From positions 2,170,001-2,234,000 of the forward strand of contig OY969905.1 of the NCBI GenBank assembly GCA_963704455.1: a DNA stretch of 64,000 bases. Reading direction: 5' to 3'. Below the pieces are notes generated by a model. That model searched no databases. It was not told the DNA's origin and saw only the letters and a program-made list of their open reading frames with translations. This DNA is from DASTCZ01 sp963704455 (GTDB taxonomy: Bacteria > Acidobacteriota > Terriglobia > Acidiferrales > UBA7541). Of the stretch, positions 45,554 through 53,757 are shown one piece after another (within the stretch, counting starts at the first letter, position 1; each line of letters begins with the position of its first letter). A program made the translations under genes and the position numbers.

Positions 45554-47137
45554 ATGAAACTCTCCACTGCACTTCCCTGGCGTTTTGCATTTGTTCTGAT
45601 CCTTTTCTTCACAATTGCGCCCACGTCGCAATGCCAATCCGCACCTGCCGGCAACGGCGTCGTGGCTGATTCCTGCGGCAAAATAACGCCTCGAGATTGT
45701 GCGATGCTCGCGCTTGACGCGATGGGCGGGCGCGAACGCCTCGAATCGCTCAAGTCAATCCGGGCCGAAACCATCGGACACATTGCCATCATGGAGCAGT
45801 CTTACCGCCAAGATCCCTTCTTCTCTTCATATCAACGCTCGCATGAAACATTGGATTTGGACGGCCGGCGTTTCTATCAGCAGGCGCATATGACATGGCC
45901 GGAATCTGACCTCGGGCAAGCGGATAGCGATGCCACACTCGTAGTGGGTGTCAACGGTGGCGTTTATCGCGGCGAAAAGTCCGACCAGCCTTGCACGCTC
46001 GGCGATATTGAAACCCTGCGCGAAACGCTCGCCCTCGGCCCCGCGCGATTGATGCTCACGGCTCTCCAGTCCGCGGATCTGCATTTCGAGAAACCCGAAA
46101 TGCTCCGCTCCACTCCACACACCGTATTGGCTTTCACCTGGGGCAAAGTGCCCGTGCGGATTCTGGTGAATGCACTTAACCACCTCCCTGATGCGGTCGA
46201 GACCGTGCAGGCATTCCAGGGTTTCTGGTCTTACTGGGGTGACGTCCGCCAGCGAATTTATTACGACAACTGGATGCTCATCCATGGCGTCGTCTATCCG
46301 ACGAATGCCATCGAGGAACGCAATGGCACGATTTGGCAATCTACGCAGGCAATCAATGTGGAGTTCAATGTCGCGATAGACGAAAAGCAGTTCACAATGG
46401 ACGAAAAGGCCGTCCAGCAAAGTGCACAAAGGAAATCTTTCACGAGCCCTTTCCGCGGCGATAAGAGCACAGTCCTCGCGCCCGGCGTGGATCTCTTTTT
46501 GGGCACCTGGAACACCACAATTATCAAGCAAGACGATGGAATCGTGATTCTCGATGCTCCGATTTCCGGCATTTACACCCAGGGAGTGATTGACAGGGCG
46601 AAGCAGCTTCATCCTGGGCTGCAAGTCAAGGCGGTTCTTTCCACGTCTGATTCCTGGCCGCACGTTGGCGGCGTCCGCCAATCCGTCGCGGACGGTTTGC
46701 CCGTATTCATTCTCGATCTCAATCGTCCGCTGCTCGATCGCTTCGTCAACGAACCGCGCACGCTGAACCCCGACGCACTCGCGCAATCCCCGAAGAAGCC
46801 GGACTGGAGGATCGTCGCGGGAAAAGTGGTTGTCGGAACTGGTGACAATCGAGTGGAACTTTATCCGCTTCGCGGCGCGGGCACGGAACGCCAGTACATG
46901 GTCTACTTTCCCGCGCACCACATTCTCTACGCAAGCGACACTCTTGTGCTCAATGGAGACGGCTCGCTCTATGATCCCGAGCTGACTTACGAGGTCTTTC
47001 AGGCCGTCAAACGCGAAGGGCTCGACGTGACAACCGTTTTCGCCATGCACCAGGCGCCCGTCCCGTGGGCGCAGGTCCTCGCGCTGCTCCAAAAAGCGCA
47101 GCAGCCCGCGCCACCGAATGGCGGTTCACCTTCGTGA
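45554..47137 (+). CDS. Exported metallo-beta-lactamase-like protein with lost metal site
   Basis: A 527-residue protein with signal peptide (MKLSTALPWRFAFVLILFFT, first 25 residues). After an N-terminal domain of about 280 residues, a C-terminal MBL-like fold can be traced: LFLGTWNTTIIKQDDGIVILDAP, then KAVLSTSDSWPHVGGVR where normal enzymes have T-x-x-H-x-D-H-x-GG, and YFPAHHILYASDTLVL. The usual HxHxDH is replaced by S-T-S-D-S-W-P-H, so it is probably not a standard zinc hydrolase. The upstream frame of 13 codons lacks export character. Confidence 0.65.
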   Translation: MKLSTALPWRFAFVLILFFTIAPTSQCQSAPAGNGVVADSCGKITPRDCAMLALDAMGGRERLESLKSIRAETIGHIAIMEQSYRQDPFFSSYQRSHETLDLDGRRFYQQAHMTWPESDLGQADSDATLVVGVNGGVYRGEKSDQPCTLGDIETLRETLALGPARLMLTALQSADLHFEKPEMLRSTPHTVLAFTWGKVPVRILVNALNHLPDAVETVQAFQGFWSYWGDVRQRIYYDNWMLIHGVVYPTNAIEERNGTIWQSTQAINVEFNVAIDEKQFTMDEKAVQQSAQRKSFTSPFRGDKSTVLAPGVDLFLGTWNTTIIKQDDGIVILDAPISGIYTQGVIDRAKQLHPGLQVKAVLSTSDSWPHVGGVRQSVADGLPVFILDLNRPLLDRFVNEPRTLNPDALAQSPKKPDWRIVAGKVVVGTGDNRVELYPLRGAGTERQYMVYFPAHHILYASDTLVLNGDGSLYDPELTYEVFQAVKREGLDVTTVFAMHQAPVPWAQVLALLQKAQQPAPPNGGSPS

Positions 47138-47197
47138 TTTGCCGTTTAAGACTTCGTGGTTGGTTTCCTGGAAGGCATTCTGGCGCCCATTTGACGA

Positions 47198-47389
47198 TTG
47201 GGCCAACTTGAGCTATCGTCTTTGCGGGGTAAAGGTTTAGCCATTCCAGTGCACGCAACTGATTCCAACCAGGCTTCGACAGCTCTCCTACTGAATTCCT
47301 GCGTGTGCCCGCTAACCGTTGAGGTCTGCCTCTGTTGTATGTCCATGTGTAAATCTCCCACAACTGGACGGGGCGGCCCTGCAATCTAG
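47198..47389 (+). CDS. Possible Cys-rich leader peptide of an attenuator
   Basis: A short frame ending at the TAG 47387-47389. Its last part has six Cys and two Met codons within 17 codons (Cys at 47300, 47306, 47327, 47333, 47336, 47348; Met at 47339, 47345), then ends through the DNA that would form the antiterminator arm. The start is uncertain: the first possible is a TTG at 47198 without a clear ribosome site. Read together with the hairpins below it would be a leader peptide sensing charged tRNA-Cys. The Cys richness may be chance. Confidence 0.4.
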   Translation: MGQLELSSLRGKGLAIPVHATDSNQASTALLLNSCVCPLTVEVCLCCMSMCKSPTTGRGGPAI

Positions 47390-47446
47390 CTAAGACACCC
47401 AGATTAGAATTTCCAAGGCCGCCCCTTACCGGGCGGCCTTTTTTAT
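47370..47446 (+). promoter_or_regulatory. Terminator/antiterminator pair upstream of the ATP-grasp gene
   Basis: An intrinsic terminator (AAGGCCGCCC, loop CTTACC, GGGCGGCCTT, then six T and more) occupies 47415-47446 and stands only 19 bases ahead of the ATP-grasp start codon. Upstream, GGGGCGGCC at 47370-47378 is a perfect reverse complement of GGCCGCCCC at 47417-47425, the left arm of the terminator, so the two structures exclude each other. The 47370 arm lies inside the last codons of the Cys-rich frame. This is the classical layout of a transcription attenuator. It could also be only a terminator for the gene upstream, 277 bases away. Confidence 0.55.
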
Positions 47447-47464
47447 TTTCCAAGGAGCATCACA

Positions 47465-48463
47465 ATGAATCCGACACACGCTGAAAAGACGCACGACAAA
47501 GAAAAGAACGGCAAGAAAAAACCAATCGCCATTTATTACGAGCACCCCGACTGGTTCCGGCCGCTATTCGCCGAGCTCGACCGCCGCGGCACGCCTTACG
47601 TCCGCCTTGACGCGCGGCACCATCATTACGACGTCGCCTCGAAGAACGGCGACTACTCGCTGCTCTTCAACCGCATGAGCCCTTCGGCGTACACGCGCGG
47701 AAACGGCCACGGGATTTTTTACACGCTCGGCTTTCTCGCGCACCTCGAAGACACCGGCACGCGCGTCGTGAACGGCCATCGCGCGTTTACCGTAGAAACG
47801 TCGAAGGCGCTGCAGCTTTCGCTGACGGAGGCGCTTGGCCTGCCCTACCCGGCCGCGCGAGTGATTAATCATGCGTCGGAAGCGCCCGCTGCGGCGCGCG
47901 GCCTGCGCTTTCCCGTCGTCGTGAAGCCGAATATCGGCGGCAGCGGCGCAGGCATCCGCCGCTTTGAACGCCCGGAAGATCTCGAACAGGCCGCCGCTGA
48001 AGGCCGGCTCGATCTCGGGCTCGACAACACCGCGCTGGTGCAGGAATTCATTCCCGCGCGCGGCGGATACATCACGCGAGTAGAAGTTGTTGGCGGAAAG
48101 TATCTCTACGCAATTCGCGTTTATCTTTCCGGCGAAGGATTCAACCTCTGCCCGGCGGACATTTGCCGTACGTCCGATGGCCAGGAGCTTGTCCGCTCGG
48201 CTTGCCCGGTAGACGCGCCGAAATCCGGGCTGCGCGTGGAAGGCTACACGCCGCCCGCTGAAGTAATTGACGCCGTCGAACGCATCATGGCCGCCGCAAA
48301 AATCGAAGTCGGCGGCGTGGAATATGTAATTGACGACCGTGACGGCAAGCTCCTTTATTACGACATCAACGCGCTTTCCAATTTTGTCGCCGACGCAACT
48401 CGCGTGGTCGGGCTCGATCCGCACGCGCGCCTGGCCGATTTCCTCGAACGGGAGGCACGCTGA
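47465..48463 (+). CDS. RimK-like ATP-grasp ligase
   Basis: A 332-residue ATP-grasp protein. Visible parts are the substrate-side N-terminus (HPDWFRPLFAELDRRGTPYVRLDARHH), the phosphate-binding VVVKPNIGGSGAGIRRF, and the metal-binding VEYVIDDRDGKLLYYDINALSNF. RimK-type enzymes join an acid and an amine by ATP-driven amide formation; substrates unknown. The final TGA shares its A with the start of the LLM monooxygenase (ATGA overlap), so the two are made together. AAGGAG at 47452-47457 precedes the ATG. Confidence 0.82.
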   Translation: MNPTHAEKTHDKEKNGKKKPIAIYYEHPDWFRPLFAELDRRGTPYVRLDARHHHYDVASKNGDYSLLFNRMSPSAYTRGNGHGIFYTLGFLAHLEDTGTRVVNGHRAFTVETSKALQLSLTEALGLPYPAARVINHASEAPAAARGLRFPVVVKPNIGGSGAGIRRFERPEDLEQAAAEGRLDLGLDNTALVQEFIPARGGYITRVEVVGGKYLYAIRVYLSGEGFNLCPADICRTSDGQELVRSACPVDAPKSGLRVEGYTPPAEVIDAVERIMAAAKIEVGGVEYVIDDRDGKLLYYDINALSNFVADATRVVGLDPHARLADFLEREAR

Positions 48464-49575
48464 TGCGATACGGATACTGGCTTCCTGTTTTCGGCGGATG
48501 GCTGCGGAACGTGGAAGATGAGGGAATGGCGGCAAGCTGGGACTACGTAAGCCGTCTCGCCCGCCGCAGCGAAGAGATCGGATATGACATCACTCTTATC
48601 GCCGAGCTCAACCTAAATGACATCAAGGGCCCGCTGGCTCCGTCGCTGGACGCATGGTCAACGGCGGCGGCGCTCGCGGCAGTTACGCGGAAACTCGAGT
48701 TGATGGTCGCCGTGCGCCCGAATTTCCATCTGCCCGCGCTGCTCGCAAAGCAGGCTGCGAACATTGACCACATCAGCGGTGGCAGGATTTCGCTCAATGT
48801 CGTCTCGTCATGGTGGGCCGACGAGGCCAAGCAATACGGCGTGCCCTTCGAACTGCACGACGACCGTTACGCGCGCACGGCCGAATGGCTTGATGTGCTC
48901 GACAGCGTTTGGTCGCGCGAGCGCACCACCTACTCCGGCAAATATTTTCGCGTGGAGAATACGGCGCTCGAACCAAAGCCTGTCTCGCGTCCACGGCCGG
49001 TGATATATGCGGGCGGCGAATCGGAGGCGGCGAAGGATCTCATCGCGCGCACGTGTGACGCTTACGTGATGCACGGCGATCCTCCGGACCGCATCCGGCA
49101 GCGTGTGGAGGATCTTTCCGCGCGCCGGGAACGGTTCGGCTTGCCGCCGATGAAATTCGGCATGGCCGGTTATTTCATCGTGCGCGAAACGCCGGAAGAA
49201 GCGGAAGCCGAGCGCACGCGCATCACAAACGTCAATCAAAACGCCGCGGGATTTGAGAACTACCAGCAATGGCTTGCGGGCACCAAGCTCGAACAAAAAC
49301 TTTCCCTTGAAGATTATTCCGTCTCGAACCGTGGGCTGCGCGCGGGACTCGTAGGCACGCCGGAGCAGGTCGCCAACCGAATCGGCGAATACGAACGCGC
49401 GGGCGTTGACCTGCTGCTGCTGCAGTGCAGCCCGCAGTTCGAGGAGATGGAGCGGTTCGCCGAACAGGTGATACGTCCGCTCGAATCGCGCCAGCCGGCC
49501 TCGGTTCGGCAAACGACAAGTGAGGCTTCGCGCGTTGAATATGGGGATGAAACCTCGGCGGCTGTTGGGGCCTAA
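48463..49575 (+). CDS. LLM-class flavin-dependent monooxygenase (SsuD/SfnG-like)
   Basis: A 370-residue bacterial-luciferase-like TIM-barrel protein. Segments RYGYWLPVFGGWLRNVEDEG, LNLNDIKGPLAPSLDAWSTAAALAAVT, ANIDHISGGRISLNVVSSWW and RPVIYAGGESEAAKDL are typical of the FMNH2-dependent SsuD/SfnG group that releases sulfur from alkanesulfonates or sulfones. Sulfur use is therefore a reasonable guess. Together with the ATP-grasp partner, the job may be a modified-sulfur or amide chemistry. The Cys-rich leader upstream would fit sulfur control. Confidence 0.8.
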   Translation: MRYGYWLPVFGGWLRNVEDEGMAASWDYVSRLARRSEEIGYDITLIAELNLNDIKGPLAPSLDAWSTAAALAAVTRKLELMVAVRPNFHLPALLAKQAANIDHISGGRISLNVVSSWWADEAKQYGVPFELHDDRYARTAEWLDVLDSVWSRERTTYSGKYFRVENTALEPKPVSRPRPVIYAGGESEAAKDLIARTCDAYVMHGDPPDRIRQRVEDLSARRERFGLPPMKFGMAGYFIVRETPEEAEAERTRITNVNQNAAGFENYQQWLAGTKLEQKLSLEDYSVSNRGLRAGLVGTPEQVANRIGEYERAGVDLLLLQCSPQFEEMERFAEQVIRPLESRQPASVRQTTSEASRVEYGDETSAAVGA

Positions 49576-49650
49576 GGTCGCTTGAATCTTTGCGATGCGC
49601 GAAGCGGTTTTCGCTTGTCGTGCGCAGCGTGACGCGATAACTTTTCCGCT

Positions 49651-50223
49651 ATGCGCGTGGAAGCCGCGAATCTGCTGAGCGACAAAACCGCTCGCATCGA
49701 ATTCCCGTGGAAAAATGCGGCGGGCGAAGAGTATCTCGATCTTCGCGAGAACCCGGGCGCCATCACGCAAATCGCGGCGGCGCGTGAGAATCCTCCGCTC
49801 GCCCGCCTTCTTCTGGAATTAAATGAGGAAGGCTCTCTATTCCTTACTGTCCGCGCAAAAGCCTGGCCCACGCCCTCGCAGCAAGCTGGCGGCGAGGATT
49901 CCTTCCACTCACGGATTGAATTGATCTTCGCGGACGTTCGCTTCAACGCCATGCCGGAGCGGTTTGAGGATGTGGTTGGGCGGCTTGTTGAATTGTGGAT
50001 GAAAGATTTTTCCGCGGATACACTTGCGGCCCGGCTCGAAATCCTGCCATGCAGTTACAAAGCATCCGGACGCGATGGCGCGGCCCTGAGAATCTCGCTC
50101 ACCGCCCACGGCGCGAACGCGGATCAAGCACGCACTCGCTGGTGCCTCGGCCTCGTGCGCCTGCAACAAGCGCTCTTATTTGTTTCCCGCGCGATAAAGC
50201 AGAAGATGGGAATGAATGGTTAG
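49651..50223 (+). CDS. Hypothetical protein, 190 residues
   Basis: Not recognised. Mixed alpha/beta, no signal peptide and no membrane helix, with a basic C-terminal helix (residues 165-188). It follows the LLM monooxygenase by 75 bases and is convergent with the GGDEF gene; it might belong to the ATP-grasp unit, but no ribosome site clearly favours the first ATG. Confidence 0.5.
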   Translation: MRVEAANLLSDKTARIEFPWKNAAGEEYLDLRENPGAITQIAAARENPPLARLLLELNEEGSLFLTVRAKAWPTPSQQAGGEDSFHSRIELIFADVRFNAMPERFEDVVGRLVELWMKDFSADTLAARLEILPCSYKASGRDGAALRISLTAHGANADQARTRWCLGLVRLQQALLFVSRAIKQKMGMNG

Positions 50224-50280
50224 CAAAAATGAGATCGGTGGCTGTTCAACTCTGCTGTGGGAAATCTAAACCAACTCGCA

Positions 50281-51570
50281 CTAAACGATAAACTGGCAGC
50301 CGACGCGTGACTGCGGTCCCTTGCCGGGATAGGTGTAAAGTTTTTTCAGCCTCACGCGCGTTGCCGGAAGTATGGGCACGTGAAGCACGGCGTGGAACGC
50401 TTCGCCCAGATTCATAGTTCCCTCTGCTTCCAGGGCAACGCCGCCGTGGCTCATGTCAATCACTCGCAACCTCAATTCGGCGCCGTTCCCCACTGTCGCG
50501 AATGCTTTCTTCCCGGCGAGGGAAATGCGCTCCCACCTGCGCCTTTCCACGCTGGATGACTTAGCAACTGAGGCGTTTTCTGCCGGCGGTTTCTGCGGGA
50601 TTTCTTTTGCAGGCTGACTTGGAGATTGTTGCGGCCGCGAAGGCGATGGAGTTGCTTCGCCTGCCAGACCCGCGGCTGGTTGAGGCTGAGACGCGGGGGG
50701 CTGCAGGCGATCCATCGCACGGCGCGAGGGAGCCTGCGGCGCAGCGGCTGCTCCCGGTCCCGGTTGCGGCCGATTCGCATATTTCATTTGATAGAGCCGC
50801 TCATCCGCAACTTTCATGAGGATCGAAGTCTGGTCTCCATCCTGCGGATATACAGCGAGCCCGTAGTCGAGCCCGAGCGGAAGATCCATTCGATGTGGTT
50901 GCAGGACTGCGGAAAAATTCGTGTGGATGCGGCGTCCAAGCGTTGCCGCTTGTTCTGCATCCGCTTGCGGCAGAAGCAAAGCAAATTCGTCGCCGCCGAT
51001 TCGGAAAGCATAATCCGAAGTGCGCATCGAATGGCGCAGAGTGCTGGCGGCCATGCGCAGCACTTCATCGCCGCGCGGATGACCGAAGCGGTCATTGACA
51101 TCTTTGAACATGTGGAGATCCAGAACGATCAGCGCCAGGCTCAAGTCATAGCGCCGCGAGCGGTTCAGCTCTTTCTCGAAATACTCCTCAAACAATCGCC
51201 GGTTATAGAGCCCCGTGAGCGGGTCCGTCGCCGCGTTGACTTGCAACTTCTTCAGTTCCTCGTACTCCATCAGGATCGGCTGTCGAAGATAATTTGAGGT
51301 GGTGAGTACGTCCATCATCGCCGTTTTCAGCGCGACGGGTCGTCCAACCAACATCTTTAATTCTGCGCGCCGGTCTAAAATCCGCTCCCAAATTTCCAGG
51401 CTGAGCGATTCCGTAAAATCTATCTGTGTGAGTGATTTTAGAAGTCTTTGGAGAAACAATCCTCGGGCGGGCCGATCCAGACCCTCAAGGGTGTCGATCA
51501 GCAATTCGAAGAAGCTATCTTCAACGGGCAGAGACATGCCCAAAGGGCGTCCGGGACCGGACATCGCCAT
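50281..51570 (-). CDS. Diguanylate cyclase (GGDEF) with C-terminal PilZ domain
   Basis: A 429-residue protein. N-terminal helical domain (1-110), GGDEF domain (about 115-270) with DPLTGLYNRR, the active site FRIGGDEFALL and the DVNDRFGHPRGDEVL and RLYQMK flanks, then a Pro/Gln/Ser-rich linker (about 275-335), and a PilZ domain with RRRWERI and the DMSHGG box. It lacks the RxxD inhibitory site five residues before GGDEF. Thus it would make c-di-GMP and also bind it. It has its own sigma-54-like promoter candidate. Confidence 0.87.
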   Translation of the reverse strand: MAMSGPGRPLGMSLPVEDSFFELLIDTLEGLDRPARGLFLQRLLKSLTQIDFTESLSLEIWERILDRRAELKMLVGRPVALKTAMMDVLTTSNYLRQPILMEYEELKKLQVNAATDPLTGLYNRRLFEEYFEKELNRSRRYDLSLALIVLDLHMFKDVNDRFGHPRGDEVLRMAASTLRHSMRTSDYAFRIGGDEFALLLPQADAEQAATLGRRIHTNFSAVLQPHRMDLPLGLDYGLAVYPQDGDQTSILMKVADERLYQMKYANRPQPGPGAAAAPQAPSRRAMDRLQPPASQPQPAAGLAGEATPSPSRPQQSPSQPAKEIPQKPPAENASVAKSSSVERRRWERISLAGKKAFATVGNGAELRLRVIDMSHGGVALEAEGTMNLGEAFHAVLHVPILPATRVRLKKLYTYPGKGPQSRVGCQFIV

Positions 51571-51636
51571 TAAGTGGTTCCGTCCTGATCTATCCCAGCG
51601 GGGAGCGGGGACAGCGTAGAATCAACACTTATAGAT

Positions 51637-51652
51637 AGCACTCGCGTTGCCA
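51637..51652 (-). promoter_or_regulatory. Sigma-54 (-24/-12) promoter candidate of the GGDEF-PilZ gene
   Basis: Reverse strand TGGCAAC-GCGA-GTGCT, 9 of the 12 defined consensus positions with invariant GG and GC in the right spacing. Expected transcription start about 56 bases before the GGDEF ATG. Confidence 0.5.
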
Positions 51653-51847
51653 TAGAGCAATCAATTCCGAATCCAAGAATAAGTGCACTTTGTGCGTGTC
51701 GTTTCTTGCCGGGCAGATAGATTTATCCATATTCGGGAAGAAAAAGGGACACGAAATCGAGAAGTGTGTAATTTCTTGCACATTCTTTAATGATTGGGGT
51801 AATTCCTACTGGAAGGGTAATTATCCTTTACTGGCAAATTCCTGGCT

Positions 51848-52171
51848 TTACTCGAGCGCCTTCAAGAACTCAACACCCACCAATTGCGCATCTCCGTCTT
51901 TCTCGTGACGCCGGATCCTCGCTTGGATTGGCGGGGTCTCTGGCGGAACGCGGGAGTAAATAGACGCGGAGGGAGACGGCGCCGGAATTGTCAATTGGAC
52001 AACAGAATCCTGGCTAATCGCCCGGGGGCTCGCCAAAAAAGCGCCTGTAGAGCTGATATCAAATGTTTTTGTCAAATCAAGAAACGTCGATCCGGAAGCA
52101 TCCACACCCCGGATGAACATGGGAATTTGCAGTCTTATTCGCGGTGAACGACGCCGCTCGGCGGGGGTCAA
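51848..52171 (-). CDS. PilZ-domain protein (single domain)
   Basis: A 107-residue protein. The c-di-GMP-binding signature is RRRSPRIRLQIP near residues 6-17 and the DISSTG box at about 38-43, followed by a beta barrel with VGVEFL. Single-domain PilZ proteins act as c-di-GMP-dependent effectors. The start is TTG; an alternative is unlikely because upstream codons run into a stop. One of three stand-alone PilZ genes in this region. Its own sigma-54-type promoter lies upstream. Confidence 0.83.
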   Translation of the reverse strand: MTPAERRRSPRIRLQIPMFIRGVDASGSTFLDLTKTFDISSTGAFLASPRAISQDSVVQLTIPAPSPSASIYSRVPPETPPIQARIRRHEKDGDAQLVGVEFLKALE

Positions 52172-52248
52172 GCGTTTGTCATCCCTTCGTTTGATTGGAA
52201 AAAGTCTTCCCGGCCATTAGTACTATTGGGCCAGTACTCAACGGAAGG

Positions 52249-52264
52249 AGCATATAAGGTGCCA
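52249..52264 (-). promoter_or_regulatory. Sigma-54 promoter candidate of the PilZ gene at 51848
   Basis: Reverse strand TGGCACC-TTAT-ATGCT, 10 of 12 consensus positions; GG and GC in register. Start of transcription expected near 52238, 67 bases before the TTG start codon. The best sigma-54 match in the window together with the 55519 site. Confidence 0.6.
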
Positions 52265-52422
52265 ACCTCTTCCTCACATGTGGAAATCTGCAAATGCTTG
52301 TAAATTAAGGAGATAGCGGTCTAGCACAGATCTGGGAAATTGCTTTGACGATTTGATTTGGCCCATTCTGTCAATTTCTTTGGCACTTATGTGAAGTACG
52401 GGACTCCTTTACCATTGACACT

Positions 52423-52438
52423 TGGAACCTTGTTTGCC
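52423..52438 (+). promoter_or_regulatory. Sigma-54 promoter candidate of the HK-RR operon
   Basis: TGGAACC-TTGT-TTGCC, 9 of 12 consensus positions with GG and GC in register. Transcription would start near 52450, about 90 bases before the kinase start codon. If real the two-component operon is autoregulated. Confidence 0.5.
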
Positions 52439-52539
52439 ACTATTTGCCGTCCTCGTTGCATCCCTGCCTGAGAGTAAAAGATTGGAGTGGTGCCTTCCCA
52501 CCCTCCACTGTCCCAGCACGGGAGCCTTAGGAGGCAGTT

Positions 52540-53757
52540 TTGTACAAGGGAGTCGTTGCCGAGAATCTGAGCGCGGTAGGTCTCTCTTCGAGCATTGTGC
52601 AAAGCCTGCTCGATGCGCTGGATCGCCCGGTCATCATCGCGGAGCGGGGCGGCCGCATCGTCATGGCCAATCTGCACGCCCGGCAGTGCATTGGATCTTC
52701 CGGCGGAACCGATCTTGGCGAAGTGAACCTGTTCACACATCTGCTGCGCGTGGACCCCGGCGTTTTAATCGGCCAAATCGAAGGCGGCGAATCGGAGATC
52801 TCACTCCAATTAAATTGCCGCGGGGAAATGGCGCAGGCGCAAATACGCTGGTTGCCGGAACCGGATTGGCTTGTTGTCCAGGTGGATGCCACACCGACCG
52901 AACAAGAAACGGACCCCAAGGAGCAGCACACTGTTCAGGCGCTGCTGCAGGAACGCGAGATTACTTACCGAAATTTGTTGGCGGCCTATCTCCGTTTGCA
53001 GGAAGTCAATCGGCAGAAGACGGTGTTTCTGGCGTCGGCGGCCCATGAGTTGAAAACACCGCTCGCGGTCATCAAGGGTTACTACGATCTGTTGCTTTCC
53101 GGGTCCTTGGGAAAACTAGCCGACAAGCAACGCGAGATTTTGCAGGATTCCAAAGAGAGCTGCGAGCGGCTGGTGCGGCTGGTCTCGATGTTCTTGAATT
53201 ACTCCGCGCTGGAAAGCGGAAAGCTCGTGCTTCATCTCCACGAGAATGATATCCGCGATTGCCTGACGGATTTGACGGACCGGTGGAACGAAGCATTTCA
53301 ACGCAAGCAGGTGCGTTTGGAGGTCCGGCTCGCGGAAAATTTGCCGTTCTTCCGTTTCGATTACCAGAAGGTGCAGCAAGCCGCCGCAAACCTGTTGGAC
53401 AATGCTTTGAAGCACACTCCCTCGGGCGGGAGCGTCCTGCTCGCCGCGGAGCCGTATTTCTGGGAGCGCCGGAGTTCAGGAGAGCCTTTGGAAGCTGAAC
53501 GCCGGAAGCAGCTCCTCCGCCACCCGAATAGTGTAAAGGTTTTCGTGACGGACACCGGCCGGGGCATTTCCGCCGAGCACCATCAAGAAATCTTCGAGGA
53601 CTTTGTCCGCGTGGACCGCACGTCCTCCGGCATGGGTCTGGGGCTGGCAATTGCCAAGCGGCTGGTCCAGGCGCATCGCGGAAAAATTTGGGTGGATAGC
53701 GAAATGGGCCGCGGCGCTACCTTTACAATCCTGCTGCCCTTGGAAAAAATACAATGA
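52540..53757 (+). CDS. Sensor histidine kinase (soluble, PAS-like input)
   Basis: A 405-residue histidine kinase. PAS-like domain at about 20-115, coiled coil about 125-160, HisKA with H169 in ASAAHELKTPL, and HATPase_c with ANLLDNALKHTPSGG, VFVTDTGRGI and GMGLGLAIAKRL. No membrane helix, so it senses a cytoplasmic signal. TTG start with AGGAGG five bases upstream. The stop overlaps the response-regulator start by 4 bases (ATGA), so they form one two-component system. Sigma-54-type promoter upstream. Confidence 0.92.
   Translation: MYKGVVAENLSAVGLSSSIVQSLLDALDRPVIIAERGGRIVMANLHARQCIGSSGGTDLGEVNLFTHLLRVDPGVLIGQIEGGESEISLQLNCRGEMAQAQIRWLPEPDWLVVQVDATPTEQETDPKEQHTVQALLQEREITYRNLLAAYLRLQEVNRQKTVFLASAAHELKTPLAVIKGYYDLLLSGSLGKLADKQREILQDSKESCERLVRLVSMFLNYSALESGKLVLHLHENDIRDCLTDLTDRWNEAFQRKQVRLEVRLAENLPFFRFDYQKVQQAAANLLDNALKHTPSGGSVLLAAEPYFWERRSSGEPLEAERRKQLLRHPNSVKVFVTDTGRGISAEHHQEIFEDFVRVDRTSSGMGLGLAIAKRLVQAHRGKIWVDSEMGRGATFTILLPLEKIQ

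Larger units (their letters stand above)
52172..52539. other. Divergent regulatory region between PilZ and HK-RR genes
   Basis: 368 bases with no gene. It contains two opposing -24/-12 elements, at 52249-52264 (reverse) and 52423-52438 (forward), and a strong AGGAGG ribosome site at 52529-52534. The space between the two elements (about 160 bases) is the natural place for shared upstream activator sites. Confidence 0.5.
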
